Part shown: in pieces, positions 21,501-29,406 of the stretch
How positions within the stretch are numbered: the first letter of the stretch is position 1
Layout: each line of letters opens with the position of its first letter
Source: Pectobacterium colocasium
Lineage (GTDB): Bacteria > Pseudomonadota > Gammaproteobacteria > Enterobacterales > Enterobacteriaceae
Direction of reading: 5' to 3'
DNA: 64,000 nt
NCBI RefSeq assembly: GCF_020181655.1
Contig: NZ_CP084032.1
Location: 558,001-622,000 of the forward strand
The notes under the pieces: model-generated
Told to the model about the DNA's origin: nothing
The model's input: the letters and a program-made list of their open reading frames with translations, nothing else
The model's database searches: none
Program-made: the position numbers and the translations under genes

Positions 21501-24500
21501 CACCGCATCTTTTGTCGCACTTTGACCACTGACTGTGTTGCCGACAGTGGGCGCATCATTGACGTCGGTCACGACCAGCGATGCCTGCGCACTATTGGTA
21601 GAGAACGCGCTGCCGCCGCCGGAGGTTGAGGTATCCGCCAACCCCTTGCTAGCCCCCGCTGTTGCCGTACCGCTGGTCTGATCCCACGCTTTGAAACCTA
21701 ACGTTGCGGTTTCACCGTTAGCGCTGTCTGGTACATAGCGAATCTGTGTCGTCGAACTGAGCAGAAGCGCCGATGAACTGGATACTGTGCCGACGCTAAA
21801 CCAGTTGGCTCCGCTGTTCGTTGAGTATTGCCACGTCCCGTTGCCAGTGAGCGCCGTTAGCGCGATACCGCTGACGGCACCATTATCCACATCCGCGTAA
21901 CCTGCCGCGCTCAGCAGCGACGATATCGATGTGGACGACGAGGTGACATCCTCCGTCGTGGTGGTCAGCGTCACCGTGGTGCCGCTGGATAAGGTCGGCG
22001 CATCGTTGACGTTGCTCACCGCCAGCGACGCCTGCGCACTGTTGATAGAGAACGCGCTGCTGCCGCCAACGGTCGAGGTATCTGCCAGCCCCTTAGTCGC
22101 CCCATTGGTTGCTGTGCCGCTGGTTTGATCCCAGGCTCTGAAACTGAAGGTGGCGGTTTCGCCATTGGCGCTGTCCGGCACGTAGCGAATCTGTGCCGTC
22201 GAACTGAGCAAAAGTGCAGATGAACCTGATACCGTGCCGACATTAAACCAGTTGGCCCCGCTGTCGGTGGAATATTGCCAGCCACCATTCCCCACTGTCG
22301 TGGTAATGGCGATACCGCTGGAAGCGCCGTTGTCTACATCGCCATAGCCGGCATTGCCGAGCAATGAGGATATTGTAGTCGCGGCAGATGTCACATCTTC
22401 AGTCGTCGGTGTCAGCGTCACTGTGGTGCCGCTGGATAAGGTCGGCGCATCGTTGACGTTACTCACTGCTAATGTCGCCTGCGCACTGTTGGCGGAGAAC
22501 GCACTGCTGCCACCAGTCGTCGAGGTATCTGCCAGCCCTCTGGTCGCACCTGACGTTGCGGTGCCACTGGTTTGATCCCACGCTCTGAAACCTAACGTTG
22601 CGGTTTCGCCGTTAGCGCCGTCTGGCACATAGCGAATCTGTGTCGTCGAACTGAGCAGAAGCGCCGATGAACTGGATACTGTGCCGACGCTAAACCAGTT
22701 GGCTCCGCTGTTCGTTGAGTATTGCCACGTCCCGTTGCCAGTGAGCGCCGTTAGCGCGATACCGCTGACGGCACCATTATCCACATCCGCGTAACCTGCC
22801 GCGCTCAGCAGCGACGATATCGATGTGGACGACGAGGTGACATCCTCCGTCGTGGTGGTCAGCGTCACCGTGACGCCGCCGGATAACGTCGGCGCATCGT
22901 TGACCGGCGTAATAGTGAGTACCGCCTGATTGCTGCCGGCGCTGTTTAGCGAACCGTCATTGAAGGTCCAGTTCAGGGTGACGCTGGCTGGCGGATTGTC
23001 GGAACTGTTCGCATAGGTCAGGGATTGCAGCACCGCGTCAACGATGACCGAGGTCGCGTTGCTGTTGAACGTCAGCGTCAGTATCCCGTTCGAATTGGTG
23101 GTGACACTGCCCATCGCCGTGCCGTTGTATGTGAAATTTTGCCCTTGCGTCAGCACTCCCAGCAAACCGCTGTTGCCGAAAATATCATTGCTGTTGGCTC
23201 CGCCATTACGGGCGATGGTAATCGAGGAGCCGTTATAGTTGCCCAGTCCGCTGTTCAGTGCATCCAGTTCGGTGTCGGCGACCGTGACGTCGTTGTCTAT
23301 CACCACGGCACTGCCGTTCTCTGTATAGGTGGCTCCGCCGTTTAGGTTGTTGAATACCGGCGCGGTATTGGAGGTCGAAGTAATCGACGAACTGTTGACC
23401 GCCGTCAGGCTGCCCGAGATGGCCCGCAGCGCCAGCGTATTGGTGCTGCCGCTATTGGTGTACTGGATAATAAGACCGGTGTAGGTGGCAATTCCCCCGG
23501 AGGGCGTCAGCGTTACCGTCGAGCCGTTGACGTCCTGATCGCCGGAGGTGACCGACAGACTGTTGACGGTGCCATCAACGGTGCCGTCGTTAGGATCGGT
23601 CACCGAGAGCGTGATATTGGTGGTGTAATCCTGATCCACCATGCCATTGGCATCGACTGCCCGCACTACCGGTACCGTGCTGAAACTGGTGCTTTGCCCA
23701 TCCTGAATGGTGACGGGCACCGGTTGGGTGGAAAAAACCAGCCTTGTTGCGACCACGTCCGGATCGATTGATGTCGAGACGGCGTTGACCAGACTGCCAG
23801 ACGCGGCGGTGAGGACAAAGTTGGCGTCGGCGTCGCTGGCAGAGGTATATTTCACGCCGTTGAAAGTAGCGATACCGTTTGATGCCGTCACTGATGTGGT
23901 GCCGGTCAGCGAGCCGCTGCCATTTTCGCTCAGCGTGACGGTGCCGCTGAAATCAGTATCGATATTGCCGCGATCGTCAACAGCGATCACGATGGGCTGG
24001 GTGGTAAAATTAATGCCGCTGACCACTGCGGTGGACGGCGACTGGCTGTAAATCAGTTTGGTTGCCGCCACATCAATACTGGCGCCGCTGCCGTTGGTCA
24101 CATTGACCTGGCTGCCGGCAAAGGTGGAGCTGCCTGACCCGGTAGTAAAGTTATTGGCATTCACCGACAGCACCACCGTGTGGTGGTCCGTAATGTCGTT
24201 ACTGCTGGTGTTGTCGTTGTAATACGCCTTGATGGTGTAAGTTTCGCTGCTGCTATTGGCAATCGACAGGCTGAGACCGGAAAACGTGATTCTGCCGGTG
24301 CTGCTGTCGTACGTACCAACTACGTTGGTGGCATCCGGGCCGCTGAGCAGAAACCGCATTTGGCTCAGTTCCGATGACGTCGCCGTCCCGCTGACATTGG
24401 CGTAAAAAGCGCTGACGGTGGTGGCCGAACCATCCGACGTACCGGGGTCGGTAATGGTGAAGTCCAGCAGCGAGGCGGCGCTGGCCGCAGAGGTGGCGGT

Positions 24501-25814
24501 GGTAGAGAATGTCGTCGCTTCGCTGGACGGCCCGGCAGTGACGGTCGATGTCGCATCCACCGAAGACGCGGCCCGAATATTGTTTAACACCAGGTTATCC
24601 AGGTAGTACTCATTGGTACCCGATGTCGTAATGGTGATTGACGAAACGCCGACAAAATTGCTGTTAAAGCCGCTGACCGTGGTATAAGACACCGCCCCGG
24701 GAAATGTCAGCACCCCGCTCTTATTGTCCCCACTGGTCGATTTACTGGATGAAACTGTGTAGTTCATGTTCCCGACGCCATCGGCATTCAACATATCCAG
24801 TGAAGACAAGTCAAAAATATAGCCGGGAATGCTGATGGTGAAAGTCAGCGAATTTGACGAGCTGGAGCCATCCGTTTGCACGTCGTATATCATGGTATTG
24901 CCATCGCTGTTTAACCCAGCCAGCACGTTACCGACAAAATCGAAATGCAGGGTATGCGTCCCTTCCTGCCAGGTCTGATTATTACCGCTACCGCCGCTGG
25001 AGCCGGCTTCAAAAGTGAAGGTATCCAGCACGCGGGTATATCCGCTCTGCGTAGCCGCCGTTAACGCGAGGTCGGTGGTTATGTTGCCTACTTGCGCTTC
25101 CAACACCCAGTCGCCGTTCAACGCCGCCGACCCAGTCAGATCGGTAGATGCCGCCACATCGGCTCCGGTTAACGCAGCCAGATCGCTGATGAAAGCTTTC
25201 CCATTGATTCCTTCCGCTACATTACAGCCATAAAGCAGAATATCGCCGGCATCGCTTAACGCCTGGCCGATGGTCGTCAGGTCGGCGCTTCTGCTGGCAA
25301 GCATGCTGTCGGTTAATGTGACGTTCCCCAGCGTCAAACGGCCTTCACCACCATTGCTGATAATATGGATAGCCTCATAACCGGTATGCGTTTGCGCCCA
25401 CTGCGCTATCTGGCTTAATCCATCCTTGCTGGCATCCAGCAGCACCACCTCAACCCCGTCTTTTACGCCGTGAGCCAGTTGCTGGTAATCTGCCACCGAG
25501 GTGTCAATAAACACCACTTCTTTATGCGTGGTGCTGCCCGCCATCGCAACGCTGCTGTCCGCCGAAGTCGTTGAATCCTGAGTATTGGTCTCATGCTGGT
25601 CAGACTGACTGCTGACAGTATGCGAGGCCGTATCCGCTGTCGCGGTTTGCGTCGCTGTATCTTGTGTTGTGGCGGTTTGTTCAACGGTGGCAGCTACCGC
25701 ACCATCAAATAGCATTCGCGCTTCCAGCATGACCCCCAGAGGCGACTCCGCGTTGAACTCAACGCCCTGTGAAACCTGACGACTTTTTTTACCCAGCCAA
25801 TGACGCCACAACAT
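18498..25814 (-). CDS. Giant DUF4347 repeat adhesin
   Basis: A 2438-residue Ser/Thr/Asn-rich surface or secreted protein. The N-terminus has no Sec signal but carries LEARMLFDGA (about 31-40), like the LExR-x-L motif seen at the start of many such proteins. Residues about 95-260 are a DUF4347 domain (VVLLDASKDGLSQIAQWA, LLYGCNVAEG). Ig-like and cadherin-like segments follow. Then come three copies of a roughly 150-residue unit (about 972-1419) and eight 101-residue CADG-like repeats (about 1420-2228). The tail ends with a helical stretch near RLAAIEQALIDMDKH. I see no RTX GGxGxD repeats. AAAGG lies about seven bases before the ATG. Expected role: adhesion to host or other cells. Confidence 0.88.
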   Translation of the reverse strand: MLWRHWLGKKSRQVSQGVEFNAESPLGVMLEARMLFDGAVAATVEQTATTQDTATQTATADTASHTVSSQSDQHETNTQDSTTSADSSVAMAGSTTHKEVVFIDTSVADYQQLAHGVKDGVEVVLLDASKDGLSQIAQWAQTHTGYEAIHIISNGGEGRLTLGNVTLTDSMLASRSADLTTIGQALSDAGDILLYGCNVAEGINGKAFISDLAALTGADVAASTDLTGSAALNGDWVLEAQVGNITTDLALTAATQSGYTRVLDTFTFEAGSSGGSGNNQTWQEGTHTLHFDFVGNVLAGLNSDGNTMIYDVQTDGSSSSNSLTFTISIPGYIFDLSSLDMLNADGVGNMNYTVSSSKSTSGDNKSGVLTFPGAVSYTTVSGFNSNFVGVSSITITTSGTNEYYLDNLVLNNIRAASSVDATSTVTAGPSSEATTFSTTATSAASAASLLDFTITDPGTSDGSATTVSAFYANVSGTATSSELSQMRFLLSGPDATNVVGTYDSSTGRITFSGLSLSIANSSSETYTIKAYYNDNTSSNDITDHHTVVLSVNANNFTTGSGSSTFAGSQVNVTNGSGASIDVAATKLIYSQSPSTAVVSGINFTTQPIVIAVDDRGNIDTDFSGTVTLSENGSGSLTGTTSVTASNGIATFNGVKYTSASDADANFVLTAASGSLVNAVSTSIDPDVVATRLVFSTQPVPVTIQDGQSTSFSTVPVVRAVDANGMVDQDYTTNITLSVTDPNDGTVDGTVNSLSVTSGDQDVNGSTVTLTPSGGIATYTGLIIQYTNSGSTNTLALRAISGSLTAVNSSSITSTSNTAPVFNNLNGGATYTENGSAVVIDNDVTVADTELDALNSGLGNYNGSSITIARNGGANSNDIFGNSGLLGVLTQGQNFTYNGTAMGSVTTNSNGILTLTFNSNATSVIVDAVLQSLTYANSSDNPPASVTLNWTFNDGSLNSAGSNQAVLTITPVNDAPTLSGGVTVTLTTTTEDVTSSSTSISSLLSAAGYADVDNGAVSGIALTALTGNGTWQYSTNSGANWFSVGTVSSSSALLLSSTTQIRYVPDGANGETATLGFRAWDQTSGTATSGATRGLADTSTTGGSSAFSANSAQATLAVSNVNDAPTLSSGTTVTLTPTTEDVTSAATTISSLLGNAGYGDVDNGASSGIAITTTVGNGGWQYSTDSGANWFNVGTVSGSSALLLSSTAQIRYVPDSANGETATFSFRAWDQTSGTATNGATKGLADTSTVGGSSAFSINSAQASLAVSNVNDAPTLSSGTTVTLTTTTEDVTSSSTSISSLLSAAGYADVDNGAVSGIALTALTGNGTWQYSTNSGANWFSVGTVSSSSALLLSSTTQIRYVPDSANGETATLGFKAWDQTSGTATAGASKGLADTSTSGGGSAFSTNSAQASLVVTDVNDAPTVGNTVSGQSATKDAVFSFTVPSGTFVDVDSGDTLILSATLANGSALPAWLTFNPATRTFSGTPGSNDVGNLTIRVTATDSGNASVSTTFGLTINNNNLPPVVSTPVTDQSIAQDGSFSFIVPAGTFTDPDIGDTLTLSATLANGSALPAWLTFNAATSTFSGTPGNADVGNLSIRVTATDGSNASVSTTFGLTVTNVNDAPVVSGTVPQQTIAQGGSLNLTLPPGLFTDPDAGDTLTLSATLTDGSALPAWLTFNPATGTFSGTPGNADVGNLSIRVTATDGSNASVSTTFGLTVTNVNDAPVVSTPIPPQTIAQDGSFSFIVPAGTFTDPDIGDTLTLSATLADGSALPAWLTFNAATGTFSGTPGNADVGNLSIRVTATDGSNDSVSTTFGLTVTNVNDAPVVSGTVPSQTIAQGGSLNLTLPPGLFTDPDAGDSLTLSATLADGSSLPAWLTFNAATGTFSGTPGNADVGNLSIRVTATDGSNASVSTTFGLTVTNVNDAPVVSGTVPPQTIAQGGSLNLTLPPGLFTDPDAGDSLTLSATLADGSSLPAWLTFNAATGTFSGTPGNADVGNLSIRVTATDGSNASVSTTFGLTVTNVNDAPVVSGTVPPQTIAQGGGLNLTLPPGLFTDPDIGDTLTLSATLADGSALPAWLTFNAATGTFSGTPGNADVGNLSIRVTATDGSNASVSTTFGLTVTNVNDAPVVSGTIPPQTIAQGGSLNLTLPPGLFTDPDAGDTLTLSATLADGSALPAWLTFNPATGTFSGTPGNADVGNLSIRVTATDSSSTSVNTTFTLSIISVPAEVDGGDPEFRLGNSTSLSTSRPQTNLIISTQGESQDSSVTLGAIFSSSSLGTVGSSQVANTATITSTIFHASQRQPQAGIMPVGQIAGTFAQGNYVGDTNHFDSSLGSFPSFNSGGALGGTSALSGLFSGINLPSITPMEVFSSGSWKGVNVGDAQSTRLTSPPGVTAGQFIPDLERQLQHIGDAKLQRLAAIEQALIDMDKHSFGAERS
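19132..21556 (-). repeat. Eight tandem 303-bp repeats (CADG-like)
   Basis: Eight consecutive 101-codon units inside the adhesin gene. Most begin APVVSGTVPPQTIAQ and end in TFGLTVTNVND. Period marks such as the gttgacgttggt segment recur every 303 bp at 19437, 19740, 20043, 20346, 20649 and 20952. Two sub-types alternate: one has GGSLNLTLPPGLFTDPDAGD and the other has DGSFSFIVPAGTFTDPDIGD. The N-terminal unit is the most divergent. Near-identity between units points to recent duplication or gene conversion. Confidence 0.9.
21557..22901 (-). repeat. Three tandem repeats of about 448 bp
   Basis: Three copies of a roughly 150-residue unit. Each begins APTLSSGTTVTLTTTTEDV or similar and contains GYADVDNGAVSGIALT, WQYSTNSGANWFSVGT and QIRYVPDSANGETAT. 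Copies one and three are nearly identical at DNA level, while the middle copy is more diverged. The units precede the 101-residue repeats in the protein. Confidence 0.85.
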
Positions 25815-25848
25815 AAGGATACCTTTCAGGATGTGATTTATTTACAAC

Positions 25849-25887
25849 ACAGACCAGCCCGCGTTATGCCGGACTGGTCTGTTTTTT
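25849..25887 (+). terminator. Hairpin with T-run upstream of the adhesin gene
   Basis: Nine-base arms ACAGACCAG and CTGGTCTGT with a 16-base internal part, followed on the plus strand by six T. Intrinsic-terminator geometry therefore points rightward, although both flanking genes run leftward. On the minus strand it lies between the tail-collar gene and the adhesin gene and could act as a processing or attenuation hairpin. Confidence 0.5.
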
Positions 25888-25920
25888 CAGGTAATTGCCC
25901 ACGAACCATCCTGTTAGTTA

Positions 25921-26808
25921 TCAATCAGGACGCGGTGGATACAGTCCATTAGCCATAATGCAAACGGTCAGCCCTTGCGAAGGCGACTGGGTCGCCACGT
26001 TAACCACTGGCTGCGCTACCCCTGTTACGTTTACCGCCACTGTTCCGCCAGTGACTGTCGGTATCGTTATCGGGAACGACGGAATCGTTGGCGTACCCGT
26101 TACCGTACCGCCGCTAATAGACGAGGTAATGGTGCCGCTCACCGGGCCGGTAAGCGTCTGGCTAGGCCCTATAGTAGTATCGGCAGTCGCCGTAGGATTA
26201 TAAATATTAGGCGCCCCCAATGCGGGTTTGGCCAGTATCGCGCCATTGGTGGGCAGCGATGCGTTACCAGCGACAGCAGACCCACCTGCAATTTTCAGCA
26301 GGCCGGAAGTCGCTGCCGTCAGGCTGTGCGTATTGGTGATGGTCTGGCCATTTACCGTTAAGCCGGTACCGGGTTTTTCTGGCACTGTAACTGTGGTCGT
26401 AGAGGTGGTTGCAGTAAAGGCCGCGATGTGGTTATGCGCGGGTAAAGGCACGGTAACATTCACCGCCGGATTACCGATTTTCTGCCCGAGGGTGACGGTC
26501 TGTAACCCGAGCCCGGTACCCGTTCCGACTGCCGAGCGTCCACGCAAATCAGGTATCCCGAAGGTGGTTGAGCCGTTACCGCCGAACTGGAATCCCAACA
26601 GGGAGTACAACGCCTGATAGCTATTGATAGGGACAGTCTGACCGTTGGCTGGAAGCCAGCCGCGCGGGCAAAAAGACATAGCAAAAGAACATACGCTGCC
26701 AGTATAGGATTCGTCATTACAGGCCATGGCACTTTGAGGAATAAAAGCACCCACGGTGATAGCGGTAGTGATTGCTGATGTAACAAATAAACGCTGAATA
26801 TGCCTCAT
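25921..26808 (-). CDS. Phage tail-collar / microcystin-dependent-protein-like exported protein
   Basis: A 295-residue protein with a Sec signal peptide (RLFVTSAITTAITVGAFIP, cleavage near SAMA-C). A tail-collar-like domain follows, with SFCPRGWLPANGQTVPINS, YQALYSLLGFQFGGNG and FGIPDLRGRSAVG. The remainder is Thr/Gly/Pro-rich low-complexity sequence. I chose the ATG at 26808 because AGGAGG lies seven bases before it; the ATG at 26814 is also in frame. Collar domains are known from phage fibres and from bacterial secreted proteins of unknown role. Its place between the transport genes and the adhesin suggests a co-secreted or accessory surface protein, not phage. Confidence 0.8.
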   Translation of the reverse strand: MRHIQRLFVTSAITTAITVGAFIPQSAMACNDESYTGSVCSFAMSFCPRGWLPANGQTVPINSYQALYSLLGFQFGGNGSTTFGIPDLRGRSAVGTGTGLGLQTVTLGQKIGNPAVNVTVPLPAHNHIAAFTATTSTTTVTVPEKPGTGLTVNGQTITNTHSLTAATSGLLKIAGGSAVAGNASLPTNGAILAKPALGAPNIYNPTATADTTIGPSQTLTGPVSGTITSSISGGTVTGTPTIPSFPITIPTVTGGTVAVNVTGVAQPVVNVATQSPSQGLTVCIMANGLYPPRPD

Positions 26809-26856
26809 ACACATCCCTCCTGGAGGAATAGCAGATTTATTAATATTAATAACCAA

Positions 26857-27070
26857 CCGTATAATTTTGATGAAAAATCAAATACTAAGGGAACAGTGGT
26901 GCTATAAAATCTGTATGACACATCAGAAATATAGCTCAGTCAGGAAAGAAAATACTACAAAAAACAACATTAATTTACAGTTACCATTCAAATGAAATAA
27001 GCAGAGAATCACATAAGTTTATTTTTCATTTATTATCAATAGGGTGGTGTGATTTATCAGTCAGCGAGAG
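26857..27070. other. AT-rich spacer, no gene seen
   Basis: AT-rich DNA upstream of the tail-collar gene, with no credible coding frame. It probably carries a separate promoter for the tail-collar, adhesin and TolC-like genes, because the M50 gene ends more than 400 bp upstream. I could not settle on specific promoter boxes. Confidence 0.4.
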
Positions 27071-27214
27071 ATACCCTAAATAATTCGGGGTTCAGGACAA
27101 AAACGGCAAGGCATTTTTGAACACGGCTTGCAGCGGCTCTTTAGGGCGGGGAACTCGATGGGCCGCATATTTAAATGCAGCCAACGCACATGCAACTTGA
27201 AGGATGTCGGGTAT
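27071..27214. repeat. MITE-like enterobacterial intergenic repeat
   Basis: A block of about 144 bp with imperfect inverted ends: it starts ataccctaaataattcggg and ends acttgaaggatgtcgggtat. The interior (for example acggcttgcagcggctcttt) matches my memory of a dispersed non-coding repeat in Pectobacterium, Serratia and Yersinia genomes. It lies between the M50 gene and the tail-collar gene and may separate two transcription units. Copy number could not be checked here. Confidence 0.6.
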
Positions 27215-27282
27215 ACCTCGGGGGATCATCATAAACACCTTATGGCTATCGCAAATGTGATAGATACCCCGGCTTATCCTCG

Positions 27283-29406
27283 TCAAAACCCGCTTTCCCT
27301 GATCCCCAACGCGGCAACCCGACGCCATACCGCACCAAGAATGGATTCTTTTTCCCCTTCCAGAATAACGCTGCCCCGCAGAGGCTGTTGCGGCGGCAGG
27401 AATTGCTCCTCCTGTACCATAAAACGAACGCGGTACTGCGCTTGTACCGGTTGGGGATTGTGGTCGCGGTCGCGGCGCACGGCGATGGGGCCATGGCGAT
27501 CGGATGCCAGCATTTCTTGCTGTAACCAGGCGGTGCCGGTTGGCGCAATGTCTTTTAGCTGTACCGTCAGGCGGGGATAAGCCGGGTCGTCTGCGATAAA
27601 ATCGCCCGTCATGCCTGCTTTTGCGCGTGTCAGGGAGTCTTCTGGTAAATATCCCTGCACTTTGCCTGTCCCTTGCTCAACAACGCGCAATAAGGGCATG
27701 TCGGTGGTCAGCCAGCGGCCCTCAGTCATATCCCTTGCCACATCTCTCACTTGCCCCGCCTGCGGTGCTGTGATCGACAACCGCTGACGCTGCGCATCGA
27801 GCCCCCGATAGCGGGCCAGCGATTCAGCCAGTTGCTGGTCAAGTACTTGCGTTTCGCTGGCGGTTTCCTGACGACCCGCCCCTCGTTGTCGTTGCTGCTG
27901 TAAGACGGCGATCTGCTGACGTTCAATATTGAGTCGATAGTCCAGATCGGGTGACGCCAGCTCCAGCAACAGCTCGCCAGCTTTGACTCGTTGACCGTCG
28001 GTGACATAGCGCGTTTTTACCTGAGCGGCAATTGGGGCATACAGCACACTGACGCTTTCTGCCTCCAGTACCGCCGGAATACGAATGCTGCCGCGCCAGG
28101 GAAACAGCAGCACTAACAGCACCGCCGCCAAAATCAGGCCTGAACGTCGCAGGTTGACGAGATGAGCAGTTTGACGCATGGACCACCAGATATGTATTTC
28201 TTTAACTACCGGGAGCACGATAAACCAGCCAATTTCTACCAGCATCAGAACGATGCCAATTACCTTGATAAAAAAGTGATACACCAGCAGCGCAATGCCA
28301 AAAAACAGGAAAAAACGCCACACCCATGAGGCATAGCCCCATATCAGGAGCCTGCGCTGCATTGAGGGTGACCAAGTGTGTGGTGCCGGGCGACCATAGC
28401 CAAACAACGCTTCGCGCAGCCGCCAGCGGCACAGAGCATAAGCACGATCCTGCAGGTTTTCCACCCGCCAGAAATCGCTCAGCAAAAAGTAGCCGTCAAA
28501 ACGCATAAGGGGGTTGAGGTTAACCACCAGCGTGGTGATCCAAGTCGCGCTGGAGAGCATGAAAGAGGCGGTACGCACCGGGCCGTCAGGCAATAGCGCC
28601 CAAACCAGCAGCGCAACGCATGCCAGTATCAGCTCAGCCAGAATCCCGCCGGCGCTGATCAATAACCGGGCGCGTTGATCCTTTAGCTTCCAGGCATCGC
28701 TGACATCGGTATAAAACAGCGGGAATAGCACAATAAACGCTACGCCCATGGTCTGTACCCGACAACCAGCGCGCTTAGCCATAAAGGCATGCCCCAGCTC
28801 GTGGATAAATTTGGCGAAAATCAGCGCGATGCCGAAGGCTACCATCCCTTGGAGGCTGAACAGGTGGGGAAAGGAGTGGGTATAGCGAACCCAGTCCCGG
28901 CTGACAAGAAAGCCCCCCAGCAGCAATATTAATGGTAAGACGATCCGTAAAAGCGGCAGACCGTAGCGTTGCAGCCAGGGCCAGCAACGGTTGAGTATCG
29001 GGTCTGGTCGCCATAACGGAATGCGAAAAAACAAATACTGATGCAGCAGGGTTTTCCACAGACTGATCCGCGATGCTGCGGCCTTGCGAGCATAGGCCTG
29101 TCGTTGTATTGGATCGCTAGCCGCAATGAGATCGTGGTTACGCAGAAACCGCAACAGCTGTTCCAGTTCTTTATCCTGCAAGGGCAAACCGGGTTCACGG
29201 TTAGCGGCGTCTAGCACCCATTGAGGACGGCGCAACGACCAGTGCCGCAGTAGGCGTATTGCCGATGGTGTTAGCGTGAAATACCGTCCAGTAACGGAGT
29301 CAACCAGCACCCATTGCTGTGCGCCGTCCAGGCCGGTCGCCGATTCTACCAGTTGCAGATCGGTTCTCAGCGCGGGCAAAAAATGCCCCATCCCTCCACC
29401 TGTCAT
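27283..29406 (-). CDS. PqqD-like / M50 metalloprotease / HlyD fusion protein
   Basis: A 707-residue inner-membrane protein in three parts. Residues about 15-95 resemble a PqqD-like winged-helix peptide-binding domain (VLVDSVTGRYFTLTPSAIRL). Residues about 145-420 are a multi-spanning site-2-protease (M50) core with zinc motif HELGH at 202-206 and the second motif NLNPLMRFDG at 296-305. After another transmembrane segment, residues from about 440 form an HlyD-type adaptor with a lipoyl-like hairpin (VTDGQRVKAGELLLEL). The start overlaps the stop of the preceding adaptor gene as ATGA. In this operon it occupies the place an ABC transporter would have in type I secretion. A transport or processing role for the adhesin is inference. 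Confidence 0.85.
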   Translation of the reverse strand: MTGGGMGHFLPALRTDLQLVESATGLDGAQQWVLVDSVTGRYFTLTPSAIRLLRHWSLRRPQWVLDAANREPGLPLQDKELEQLLRFLRNHDLIAASDPIQRQAYARKAAASRISLWKTLLHQYLFFRIPLWRPDPILNRCWPWLQRYGLPLLRIVLPLILLLGGFLVSRDWVRYTHSFPHLFSLQGMVAFGIALIFAKFIHELGHAFMAKRAGCRVQTMGVAFIVLFPLFYTDVSDAWKLKDQRARLLISAGGILAELILACVALLVWALLPDGPVRTASFMLSSATWITTLVVNLNPLMRFDGYFLLSDFWRVENLQDRAYALCRWRLREALFGYGRPAPHTWSPSMQRRLLIWGYASWVWRFFLFFGIALLVYHFFIKVIGIVLMLVEIGWFIVLPVVKEIHIWWSMRQTAHLVNLRRSGLILAAVLLVLLFPWRGSIRIPAVLEAESVSVLYAPIAAQVKTRYVTDGQRVKAGELLLELASPDLDYRLNIERQQIAVLQQQRQRGAGRQETASETQVLDQQLAESLARYRGLDAQRQRLSITAPQAGQVRDVARDMTEGRWLTTDMPLLRVVEQGTGKVQGYLPEDSLTRAKAGMTGDFIADDPAYPRLTVQLKDIAPTGTAWLQQEMLASDRHGPIAVRRDRDHNPQPVQAQYRVRFMVQEEQFLPPQQPLRGSVILEGEKESILGAVWRRVAALGIRESGF

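Noticed and set aside
18952..21525. An 857-codon open frame on the plus strand inside the adhesin gene
   Set aside because: It is the antisense shadow of the GC-rich 303-bp repeats. Its own sequence is a monotonous repeat without start signals, and the minus strand has clear domains.
19132..21556. Regular repeats considered as a CRISPR array
   Set aside because: The period is 303 bp, the repeats are in frame and translate to cadherin-like domains, and there are no short spacers.
18498..25814. RTX-type calcium-binding repeats and classical type I signal in the adhesin
   Set aside because: No GGxGxDxxx nonapeptide series is visible anywhere in the translation.
25921..26808. Prophage, because of the tail-collar-like protein
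   Set aside because: No other phage structural gene is near, and the protein has a Sec signal peptide.
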